The position numbers were made by a program, and so were the translations under genes. A stretch of 64,000 nucleotides of DNA, from the NCBI GenBank assembly GCA_023213315.1, contig JAKCPI010009397.1, positions 94,580 through 158,579 on the forward strand, in the 5' to 3' direction. The notes beneath the pieces were generated by a model, which saw nothing but the letters and a program-made list of their open reading frames with translations, searched no databases and had not been told where the DNA came from. Source of the DNA: Euborellia annulipes. Lineage: Eukaryota > Arthropoda > Insecta > Dermaptera > Anisolabididae. Positions 20,509 to 32,000 of this stretch are shown piece after piece. The first letter of the stretch is position 1. Each line of letters starts with the position of its first letter.

Positions 20509-23176
20509 CTAACTCGAACCTCTTCCACCAACAGCAAGCACTGAAAATTTTATTTATTTATTTATTTTTAAGAAATAAAATAAAATGAGCCCGAGGCATT
20601 TGATCAAAAGGGAAAATATTTCCGAGAGGCTCATATAAAGTCAAAGGGGTGGGGGGAGCGAATCACAACCGCATATTTTCCCAACTAGTAGTCTGCATAT
20701 AGCATCTGCATATGTGCGTATGTGTATGATCTGTGGTGTCTAGTACTTGCCCAGGACCCGGACTCTTTGCGCTCCAACCTTAAAATTCTAATAAAAAATA
20801 ATTTTCATGGTTAAAATTTCAATAAAGAAAATCATTTTCTTGAAATTTTTTTTCCGTGGGGGCCAGGGCCCTTTAAGCACAAATTTTAGAATTATAATTT
20901 AAAAAAATCATTTTTTTGATCTACTATGTGTAAGAACAGTTGGTCAAGTCTAGGTGTTCTAGCTGTGGAAACAGAATTAACGAGGAAAACTGACTTGGAA
21001 TATATAATTGACAAAAGTTGCATCACTGAAGGCGAGAATTTTATAAAAACTGTTTAGGTATTAGTATCATTATTATTAATTATTACGGTTTATAAAATTT
21101 TAAATAAATTTTTTTATTTAAATAAATATAAGCTATGTATAACTGTTTCCAAAACTGTGTTTTGTGAGGTCACAAAAGCCTTTTAGAAACTAAAAAAAAA
21201 ACTTTTAGGGTGGGGTGGGGGGGGGGGCGCATATTATTATATAGCCCTGGAGCCCATCAAGCCTGTCTGCATCCCTGAGTATATGACGGGATATAAATTT
21301 ATTTGGAAGGGCGGAGCGCCCGTTCTGTGAATCCGCTACTGGCTAGCGATACTTCAGAACATAAGATGAAAATTTCCTAATACAAAACTCGCTAAAATAA
21401 TTCTTAGTTTTAGGAAGAAAATTTAAAAATACTTACAAATAATTAAACTAACAAGCACCAGACTGACGACTGTCAAAATAATGGTCATCTGAAAAAAAAA
21501 GAGTTTTTGAATATGAGAAAATAATTGTATATTGTAAATAAATTACTATAATAATGATTTTTTATTTAAATTAATTTATGAAAAATAAATTACAATCTTA
21601 CTTTAAAATTTTTCCACCAATATTTCCTTTTTAGATTTTCGCCTCGACGTTGAAATTGAGAGGCTCCTTGGAGTAGTGCATCTTAAATACAAAAAGATAA
21701 TAAAAAGCTATCATTTAAATTGAACTTCTTTTCCTGGATTTTGAGGGAGATTCAGGACCGAGTCATTTGTCTTTTAAATTATTAAGTTATAAACAATTCA
21801 TTTTAATTTTTTTTTTAATTACCAGTATGTCTTATGAACCGGTATATTGCAAACATATACTTACAAAATACTTAACAACCAAAATTTTTTGAATAAAAAT
21901 ATATATTATTATTATTATTATTTGAAATTCCTGCCGGGATCCCCGTTTATTTACCCGAGGTGCTTTCGTGCACGGAGGCACACACCTCAAACCCAACCAG
22001 CCTCTGGTTTATTCCCTGCTCTGGCCGTAGCCATCTACCGGCATCCCTTGGAGTTACATTATTTCCTATCTCTAACTTAAATTTTTCTCAAAAATGTTTT
22101 TTTTTTTTACTATCCCTTTAGAATGCTCTGGCATTTTTGTCACGCGCTAAGAGTCTACCGATCTCATTGTATGTCACAGGGCCGGATCTAGAGGGGGGCA
22201 GTGGGGGCATGTGCCCCGGGCGGCAGATATCAGGGGGCGGCAATTAAAGAAAGATTTACTAAAAAAAAGGTAAAATGACATGAATTTTGTATAAAAAATT
22301 TTAAAGAGGGGGCGGCAAATTAAATTTTGCCCCCCTAAAAATCTCGTAGTTCCGGCCCTGGTATGTCATTTGTATTAGTATATTAACATACCTGCTTTGT
22401 TTTCCAATTCGGAAAGTTTATCTTGCCTTTCGAAAATTTTATTAAAGTTCATTCGCATAATATCGACAACCTAGAATACAAAGAATTTTTTTTAATTTAC
22501 TTATAAAATTTATATAATATAAAAAAATAAACCTGGTCAATTTGGACTTGAGTTTGCTGTAATTTGCTCTTGGACTTATTTTGGGGTTGGTTTTCTGGTT
22601 CGGCAAAGGGATGACATCCTTCTCGCCAATCTGAACTTCCAGCTTTTGTCGACCTGAATAAAACAAAATTACTGATTACAGGGACGGGTTTTGGGTACCT
22701 CGTCGAATGAGTTTTTAAGGAAATAATATTTCCCATTTTTGGTTCATTTTATTTGTAGAAATTTCAGTCGGCATAACGCCATGCCCTGACTGAGGAGCCT
22801 TGCCAATTAAAATGTATAAAATTTTCAAGACACATCAATGTTTTCGACAAACAAAAATTGTGTGTGATTAGTGTCCTCTTTAATTGCCGTCAAATAATAT
22901 TTTGTACTGAAGTTGAATGACATATGTCAGCCAAAGTTTTTACATGAAATAGCTGCTATTATTTATCCGAAACATTTTTATAAGATAATTACTTGCACCC
23001 ACAAATATTGTTAATATTAAAAAAAAAAATTAGTATAGGGAGGCTCAGAATAGAGGTAGGAGTTCCGCCCCCATAAAAGATTTTTTGAAAATCCTGAAAA
23101 AAATAAAAATTTTTCAACACCTTTCATTGAAAAAAATACATAGGGCATTTACATTTTTTTTTTTTCTAACTTACAT
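20509..23176 (-). CDS. Synaptobrevin/VAMP-like R-SNARE, copy A (divergent)
   Basis: Vesicle-anchored R-SNARE for membrane fusion. Exons on minus: 23176-23175 (AT of the start codon), 22653-22533, 22470-22392, 21681-21602, 21488-21437, 20540-20509. All phases join; 121 aa. The SNARE helix reads VVDIMRMNFNKIFERQDKL with the zero-layer Arg kept. Juxtamembrane [10 protein letters not shown] and anchor MTIILTVVSLVLVSLII follow. Compared with copies B and C it has unusual residues (NFNKIFERQ, QRRGEN) and a short tail, LLAVGGRGSS, where the homologous exon of B stays open for 27 more codons. The intron-2 donor is weak (GTTTAT). It may be a diverged functional paralog or an early pseudogene. The exon-1 call rests on the AT|GTAAGT pattern shared with B and C. 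Confidence 0.82.
20580..21420. other. Syb-A intron 5, degenerate repeat debris
   Basis: Contains AT-rich sequence, a GGGGGCCAGGGCCCT tract near 20858 like parts of the hAT array, and a G-run at 21216. No gene was recognised. Confidence 0.4.
22177..22360. mobile_element. hAT-type MITE with 8-bp target duplication
   Basis: Ends CAGGGCCGGATCTAGAG and TTCCGGCCCTG. Exact duplications GTATGTCA at 22169-22176 and 22361-22368. Interior is GGGGGCGGCAA-rich and non-coding. It lies in Syb-A intron 3. Confidence 0.85.
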
Positions 23177-23199
23177 GATTATAGAATAATAAATAGAGA

Positions 23200-24470
23200 T
23201 GTTTTCCGTATATCAGTACACAAAATGTTTAACGGATGGAGAATTTTTTTTATTTTGATATGAGATTTTTACCCACAGTAGTAGAAACAATTTTTATCGC
23301 TAAGCCTAAACTTAGAAAAAAGCCGTATTAGGAAATGCCCCCTCCAAGAGGCATTTCCTCCTTAGACCACACATTTCGCGGTGCTTAAAATTACAATAAT
23401 ATTTAAATTTGGTAATAAAAATGAGTAACGCAGCGAGTTTTATTTCATTTTTATTATTAAAACCAGGGCCGACGTTTCGGTCACATATGGTACCATCTTC
23501 AGGGTCAGGTTAATGACTGATATAAATATATAACTTATTCTCGCCAAGTTATATTGGGCCTACACAATTGTAAATCGCTTTTCAGTTTCTTATACCATGG
23601 ACAGAGAGTGTCTAATTGTTTTAAAGTGGGAGATCAAACTTTGAGCCTCTTTGGGAACTGGAAATGACTAGATATTTCAGAGTTTTAGACAAAATAATAG
23701 TAGGAAGAAGACTTGAAAGAGTCCTTGCAAATTAAACTAGAGAGGAATATATTCAATAGGTATATAAAAGAGAAAGACAATACTAACGGCAAGATATGCA
23801 AAATATTCAACGAATCTTTTTTTAAAATTCCTAAGGATTTGGATTTAATTTCCAAGACGAACCCTCCTTCTTTTAAACTTCTTCATTCTAAAAATAAAAA
23901 TTTAACTTAATATTCTGTATATATTTTTGTATATCTTTTATTAAATTAACTTACTTAAAAAATAAAAAACATTTCAAATAATTTATGAAGTAAAAACTTG
24001 AAAGCGATTTTTAATAATCAAGCAGAGTTAATAATCAGGCAATTGTTAGAGTCATTTAGTGAAATTAGAAATAAAAAAGTCTAAATAACAAAAGTAATAA
24101 AACTTGCTTTCAAATTTTTAAAAATACTAAAAATGAATACACTATACAATTTAATTAAATTGTTAAATTTAATAGATTACTTAGAATACTTTAAAATAAA
24201 ATAATTATTCAATATTTCATTTATATTTTCCCCTGATATTTTCTTGAAGTATGTTTATCGTAAGTTGGCAAAATTGGTAATTGTAATTGTTAATTATTGA
24301 TAACTTCTTATAAGTTGTGTTTTGATTTTTGACACTAGTAAATTTTGACACCAGGGAATTTCAACTCACAAACTTTTAAACTAAAAACTGCTAAAAACTA
24401 AATAAAATAAAAAATTAAAAACTTCATCTATATGTTAGTTTGATAGAGTAGAGAAGACAGGATTATAAGA
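23200..24470. other. Divergent intergenic region, Syb-A / MAD2L2
   Basis: Likely holds the promoters of both genes, which point away from each other. A Penelope-like end hairpin occurs at 23473-23512. A 65-codon frame (23713-23910, KESLQIKLERNIFNRYIK...) follows it and may be an element relic. No conserved promoter motif could be named. Confidence 0.45.
23473..23512 (-). repeat. Hammerhead-like retroelement end hairpin
   Basis: Minus strand reads CCTGAAGATGG, a short self-complementary stretch, then GACCGAAACGTCGG. This is the CTGANGA / GAAAC arrangement repeated in many fold-backs of this window. Preceded by a GCGAGTTTTATTTC-type tract as in retroelement ends. Confidence 0.5.
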
Positions 24471-24479
24471 TCATTAATT

Positions 24480-25775
24480 ATGTCTGATCCAAATGAAATC
24501 GGAATAAGTAAACATTTTTCTTTTTATATTTTATTTTACATATAATATTTATTTTTTTCAGTTTCAGAAAAAATTCTATGTGAGTTTTTGAAAGATATAG
24601 TTCATAATATCATCTATAAAAGAAAAATTTATCCTCCCAAAATTTTTATCCCAATTAAAAAATATGGAATTTGTTTACACAAGTGCAAAAATAAATTAGT
24701 CTCAGAATATATTGATAACTGCTTCTCTACTATCGATTATTTACTCGAATTAAATAAATTAAAAAGACTTTCTATAGCAATTTATAATGAAAATTTAATT
24801 CCTGTTGAGATTTACAATATAGACATCAAAGATATAATGAATTTTAATTTAAAGTAAGTATTTTTAATAAACATTTTGTTCTCTCTTTTTACCTCATCCA
24901 TAAATAATCATTTTGTCCCTCCCCAATAAAAAAATATGTATATTATTCAACTTTTTAATTTTTTCTAGTTTTGATCCATATTTAATAAAATTAGAACACT
25001 CTCTGCGTTCATTCTTTATTAAATTTTTTATGTCAAATATATTTTCTTCGCCAACCAATGGAATAAAGTTTTCTTTAAAAATATCTACCGCTGAATCAAC
25101 AAGTGCTTTATTAACAGAACATCCTACCTTTCAGGTCTGAATTTTTTTTTTTTTAAACTAAGCTTTTAATTGATATTAATATACAATATTTTAATTAAAA
25201 TAGTGAATTAAAAGTAAGATTATAATGCTAGGAATTTTTGGTTTACCTTCTTACTTGTTAGTATTAGTTCCTCGCCATGAAAGATGAAATATCAGCCTAA
25301 AAACAAAAAGTTATTTTAAAACTATAATACGAAGTAATAAAAATAAATTTTATTTATTTCATAAATTTGTAGACTTACTAATGTTTGGGGACTCTAGCAA
25401 TTCTGATTCATAACATACGATCCGTTCTAAAAAGGAGCTGGATTAAAAGTATGGGGGTCTCAATAGAAGTTTTAAAATTCTCTCTCTATTCATCGTGAGA
25501 CGTTTTGTTCAAAGTTTTATTACCTACCAACAGTGCTTCGTGAATATCTCTTTTATGGAAAACAATTGTTTGGAGTAGGGAGGATATTATCGCTTTCATA
25601 TTTTAAATATTAAATATAAATATTAATAATTAATATTTTGGAATTTTAGCAATTTCCCTGGGTTGAAATTGACAAAATTGAGGTAAAGTATGACACAAGA
25701 TTAAAACCTCTAAATAATTTGGACACAAATTATTTCAAACTGCAAACGTCTGTGGAAGAATTATTAATTTTTTAA
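24480..25775 (+). CDS. MAD2L2: MAD2L2/REV7 HORMA-domain protein (4 exons)
   Basis: Accessory subunit of translesion DNA polymerase zeta and, in vertebrates, of shieldin; the HORMA domain clamps partner peptides. Exons 24480-24507, 24562-24853, 24969-25134 and 25650-25775 join in phase to 203 aa (human 211). Family landmarks: ILCEFLKDIVHNIIYKRKIY near the start (human VLCEFLEVAVHLILYVREVY), NENLIPVEIYNIDI, then FPWVEIDKIEVKYDTRLKPL and FKLQTSVEELLIF at the end. A possible AATAAA lies at 25786, close to the stop. Part of the gene (24490-25568) is duplicated in inverted form at 17620-18692. It sits between two synaptobrevin copies and is divergent from copy A. Confidence 0.94.
24490..25568. repeat. 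Inverted-repeat arm (MAD2L2 segment, parent copy)
   Basis: About 1.08 kb repeated inverted at 17620-18692 with a 5.8-kb spacer holding the Copia relic and Syb-A. Ends are at CAAATGAAATC on the left and GGAAAACAATTG on the right. This copy is the source, because it alone sits in an intact gene. Confidence 0.92.
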
Positions 25776-26082
25776 AGGCTATTCTAATAAAAAAAAGTGT
25801 ATATATTATTAATAATTTATTTTTTATAATGTAGCATCAAAAACACATATTAAAGATATAATTAAATAATTTATTAATTATAAAAATATACGCTGGTTTT
25901 TTATCTATTTTATATTTCCTTTTCTCACAAGTTCTTTATATGCCTATATATAAAGACCGATTCAATTATTTATAATAACATGATATGAAATATAATAACT
26001 AATCTTATAAAAGATATATAATATCCCTTTTAACATTAAAAACCATTTTAATAAGAATATATATTATATATAAAATTTTAAT

Positions 26083-29000
26083 TTAGGAAGAGTTAGAAGG
26101 GGCTGCAGGTTGCGAAGAGGGGGCCGAAGATGCCGGGGCTGCTACTGCTGGGGCAGAAGTTGTTGACTCATCAGAACCAGTTCCATCAACAGCAAGCACT
26201 GAAAATTTTTTCAATTTATTTTTATCTCTTTTGTCTCTTTTAAAAGTAAACTTAATAAAAAAACTACTTCTTTCAATAATTATCTTAAGTCATCTTCACA
26301 TCCGGAGCCTCCTTGGGATTTTCTAATCTATTGTATAAATTTCCGCCAATCTATTTTTTGGATAGGGGAGTGGCTTATTTTCGGTGAGGGAGGATTTTAC
26401 AAAGTTTAAGAAGTTTTCTTTTATTTCCTTTTTTGAAATTTGGCCAGTACATAATAATTAAATATATAATCTCTATATACTTAAATATATACATTATATG
26501 TATGTTATGTATTCTATTCACACACACACACACACATATATATATATGTATATTATTAGTATAAGATGTATTTATATATATTATTATATATATATATATA
26601 TATATATTACATTGCTTTGCTGATAACAGTACCCTGCACTCAGTCAGAACTGGTGAATCCTCATCCACAAGTCGTCTGGGGGCTGTGTCGTCGATTAATG
26701 ATGATCTTGGTCTCTTGGAGGAATGGGGAAACCTCCATCAAGTAAAATTCAATTCCCAAAAAACCCAATGTTGTCTAGACAAAAAAATAGGATTTTCCCT
26801 CCCCTAATTTACAGCAATAATAGTCTCGAGTTCAAAGATTCGTTTTCTGTTCTGGGAGTGACAATTACATCTGATCTCTCCTGGAGCACCCACATCTCTC
26901 CCTACAGTCACTAGATCATAGAAGAAGAGTGTACCAAGGTCAATGCTCGGCCGAATTAAAATCAATTAAATTAAGTTGTATGCTGGGTATGTGAGATTGG
27001 AGTTGGGAAGAATAAAACCAGCGTTGTCGAACACCTTTACACTTTTATTCAGGCAGACTTGTAACCATAACGGTTGCCATCTTCAGTGCCAATGAAAGTT
27101 TTTAAGGTGTCCCTGTCATACATAATAATCTTATATAGTATAGAGCATCAGCCTGGAGCGCTCGGCAAGTGTTAATTTAATTTATGAATATAAACTATAG
27201 TTGCCGAGCGCTCCAGGCTGATGATGCTTCCTATACTATATAAGATTATTATGTATGAAGGGACACCTTAAAAATTTCATTGGAGAAGATGAACCGTTAT
27301 GGTTACGAAACGTCTGCTGAATAAAAGTGTAAAGGTGTTCGACAACGTGTTTTATTAAAATCAATTATTCCACCCAATGCAACATATACACGGAACACAA
27401 GGGAGGCATCGTCCCAGCATCCCTATGCTGTCCAAATCATGTCTAATAGAACTAGTCAATTCCAATCTTCCTTTGTCCCCATGACCTCCCATGATTGGAA
27501 CAGCTCCCTGTCTATCTTCTCCAAAACCTACAATCTTCAGACTTTCAAGTCTAATCTCAACAGGCATCTTCTCAGTTCCCGCAGTTGAGTTCCCCTTTTT
27601 TATATATATTTTCTTTCTGGTTGCATGTGACCACTGGTCATTATAGCCCCATTCCAAAAAATAAAACTCATATTTCAAAATGACACAAGTCAAAAACATG
27701 TTTCTAAGTTTACCATAGTAAAAGACAGTTCTCTATGAAATACCTGAAGTGTACAGTAAGCGCCACAATTAAGCCCGACCCACGCGTTTTCTACTTGTGA
27801 TTATTTCATTGTTTTTAAAAAAATATTATGTATTTTTAAATGGAAACTTTCATGGTTCAAACCTAAAAAATTTCCAATAAGAATTTTCATTTTTTTTATA
27901 AAATCAATGAAATAATCACAAGTAGAAAACGCATGGGTGGAACTTAACTTTGGCTCTCACTGTACATCAATAACAGCCCATTAGACAGCTTATGTGTCAC
28001 AAACTCTCGGCAAGAGTGACAAATTTCCAGTTATTTTTATGATTTTAAAAGATCGATAGACATAAAGCTCAGATAATACGTTTTCTCAAAACAACGCTTT
28101 TTGAGTTGTGACACTTTACAAATACGTGTGCGCAAAAATATATGCATCTCGTTAAGAAAGCGACCTTTGTCAGGTCAAGGCTACTCATTTAAGGTTGAGC
28201 CTTGATGAGCTTCTTAACTACAGTATTTTCATGGCTGAATCAGCCTTCCTACCGACATTAAAGATAAAAAGTTACTAGCCTCTGATTAGCAAGTTAAACC
28301 TGTTAAAAAAAATTTTTACGCATTTTCTCCAATAATTGAATTTCTGACTTTCGCCACTCAGCAATCTCAGGAGGATGTATATATATTACGCATTCTATAT
28401 ACTTCATATATTAAAATTTAGAAGAGGGAGTTTTGAACAACAATAAAGAGAGAAAATTAAATTTAAAAATAAAAATATACTTACAAATAATTATAGTAAG
28501 AAGCACCAAGCCAATGACTGTCAAAATAATCATCATCTAAAAAAAAAAAGATTAGAATTAAAATTTGAATACAACATTTTGTTTTAATTTTAAAATGAGT
28601 AATTAAAAAAAAAAGAAGTGGAGTTAGTTAAATGAATTCAAAAACAATTAAATTATAGGGTGGGGCACTCAAAGGTAGCTTTGATAAAACTTATTTTAAA
28701 TTAATGAAACAGGCAGCAACATTAAGAGCAATAAGTGTTTGTGGTTTGCTAATTCCAGTCAGAATTGGATCCCTTTGATGGTCAAAGGGAATATAATGCA
28801 TTCAGGCTCTGTGACAAAGAAGCCACTTTAGCCGCATTGTGACATGTTTCAACGTTATGGGTTACCAACATGGGGGCGATTTGGGTTTTCAGAGGAGCAA
28901 TAAATAAAAAGTGGGGGCGATGAGTATTCAAAGGCGGAAAAATTATTAGAGTTTACTAAAATTTAAAAGAACAAAAATCAAAGAGAAAAATCTATTTAGA

Positions 29001-32000
29001 GGATGGCCAGAATATAAGGGGATAAAAAATTGATATAATAATAAAATAATCTGAAGATAATTCCAATCTAGAATCGAAACGTCACTTTTGTTTTCATTTA
29101 AAAAAGAATGACTTAAAAAAACGATCCATTTTAGTGATTTTCTTCATAAAAATAAAATTATTAGGTCTATTATTAGATTTTTAAAAGATTTGGGTAGAGA
29201 TAAAGAATAAAAATATTGCCTACTGCTCCTAGGGCCGCGGAGTGCAGATGCAGATAATTTGATTTAATTTGAATCATGTAAATTTGTGTATGTACAGCAG
29301 GTATAAATCTATAAGATGCATAAATTGATACTAGAGCTAGGAGTGACCGGATAAAACTGCTTTGGTTGTTTTTATATACGGTAATAAAATTGTTTAAAAT
29401 AATACAACTGCTTTATTATTTACACTTTATTTTAAATTAAAATTAGGTAAAAATGAAAATGAAAAGGGGCGATAGGTGTTAGTCAACCTCCAGAAAGGGG
29501 TCGATAGGCTACCCAAGGTTGGGAACCACTGGTTTACACTAACAGACAATTTTATCTTTAATTTCAAGAATAATTTGTCTATCTTTACAGTCAAAATTAA
29601 AGTAAATATTAATGTTTGACCAAGTGTTTTGGACCTAGAGAGATAAAACCGAGAATATTTATGTGTTTGTGATTAATGTTGTTAGATGATAAAAAGTGAA
29701 TATATTTAAGTAAAATAAAAGTTGTTTTTTAAAAAATAACCTAAACTTTCCGAAATAATTATTTTTTGGAGACCTGTAATAAAAGTAAAATTGATAATGT
29801 GCTTATAAATGATTGAAATATCAAAAAATATAATTATTTCTTACTTTAAGATTCTTCCACCAATATTTCCTTTTGAGTTTTCCAGCTTGCTGCTCAAATT
29901 GTGAAGCTCCTTGTTGAAGTGCATCTTAAATAAAAAAAAATGAAAAAGTTATTCAAATATGTAAAAAATTTATCCTATATTTATATTCATATATTATTGA
30001 ACAGGAAAAACTTTTCCTTTAAAAATATAAGTGCCAAAGGTCACTAATGGATTTTCTATTTGTGATTATTATATTGTTTTTATAAAAGATGGAAATTTTT
30101 ATTAGAAATTTTCTAGAGTTGAAACCACAAAAGTTTCCAATAAAGTATTTTTCAAAATAATGAAATAATCATATATATCGGCGTTTCCCAAACTTTTTTA
30201 ATCCCAGTTCCGAGACCCACCTTATGAAAAAAAAACAATTACTTACAAAACAAATTTTATTTTTTAATAAAAATCAATTGTATGTGTATTTCATGCACAA
30301 AAATTGCAAAAAAAATTTTTGTTGGAGTTGGGAAGAATAAAACCAGCGTTGTCGAACACCTTTACACTTTTATTCAGGCAGACGTTTCGGTAACCATAAC
30401 GGTTGCCATCTTCAGTGCCAATGAAAGTTTTTTAAGGTGTCCCTGTCATACATAATAATCTTATATAGTATAGGAAGCATCAGCCTGGAGCGCTCGGCAA
30501 CTTGCCGATTATGTATGACAGGGACACCTTAAAAAACTTTCATTGGCACTGAAGATGGCAACCGTTATGGTTACCGAAACGTCTGCCTGAATAAAAGTGT
30601 AAAGGTGTTCGACAACGCTGGTTTTATTCTTCCCAACTCCAATCTCACATACCCAGCATACAACTTAATTTACAAAAATTTTTTGTTTTTACAATTTTTT
30701 TTAGCGACCCGGTAAAATTTTTCTACGACTAGGCGCCGAGTCGCGACCTACACTTTGAGAAACGCTGATTTATACTGTAGAAAACACATCGTTTAACTTT
30801 AGTATTCTGTGAGCATGGATAAAAATTATAATAATCTCATATTAAGGTATACATTTCTTTAAAATTCTTTGATTATTGAGATTTAAACAAGTTAATGAAA
30901 ATAATTCTCAATTCTTATACAGGTGGTTGTGCTCAAAACAGATTCCTTAACATCATCGCTGATCAATTTGTTTTGGACTTTATATTGCAGTAAGAACTGT
31001 TAAATTCCATTGTGTTGGTCAATTGTTTTTCTTTCTCTTTTTATTAAATTCTCTAATTTCTTTAATTATTCCTCCAAATTTTCTTCTCAACAGGTGATTT
31101 TGATTTTCTGCTCTTTTTGTTTGACAGAAACAAAATATGTCAAAATTTGTTTTGTATTAAGAATAAGTGATTTTTATAAAAAATAAATTGGCACTCATTA
31201 ATTTCTTTAAATTTTAAAAAGTCAAGAAATGTATGTAGTATACATGTCATGGTTGTATAAATATTATTAATTTATTAACAACTTACCTGCTCTATTATCT
31301 AATTCCGAAAGTTTTTGATCTCTTTCTAAAACCTTTTCAACGTTTACTCGCATAATACCGACAACCTGGAATAGATAAAAACATGTTTTGGTCAATTAAT
31401 ATTATAAATTATGGATATATTGTACAAATGTATATTTTAAACTATTAATTTTTACGAGCTGTGCGAATTATTAAATTATTTATTTGACAACAAATTCATT
31501 TATAATCTCTGTTATGAATTTATAAAGAAAGTTACAAAACACAATTGGACAGCAATATATATTTATAAAGAAATTTATAAATATATAGAGAAATATTATC
31601 GACTCCCCTTGGGTGTAAAAACTGATAAAAAGAAATAGGCAAAGGCATGATTTAAACTATTCATTCCTAGAATGTACAGCAATGTACAGGAATCACACTA
31701 AATTATATAATTAACGAATAAATAAGTTTGCATATTTAGATATTTTGTGCTAAACTTAAGAAAAAAATATAATAATTGGTTTGTATGTATTTTTTGTTTT
31801 ATTTCATTGCATAAGTCCAAATGTTGCGGAGTAAATGTAAATCAAATTCTGTAGTTTTTTTTTTCAACTATAATTCCGAAAGTCTGAATTCAAGGTTAAA
31901 CCGTTCAAGCAAAAAAAAAGTGAAAATCACATATATTCGGGAAAATTTAGCTGATTATGATTGATTTTTGTTTTAATTGCTATAAAAAAATTGTTTTTTG

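Noticed and set aside
23713..23910. 65-codon plus frame as a small gene upstream of MAD2L2
   Set aside because: No domain or splice context, and it follows a retroelement-end hairpin. It was mentioned only as a possible relic.
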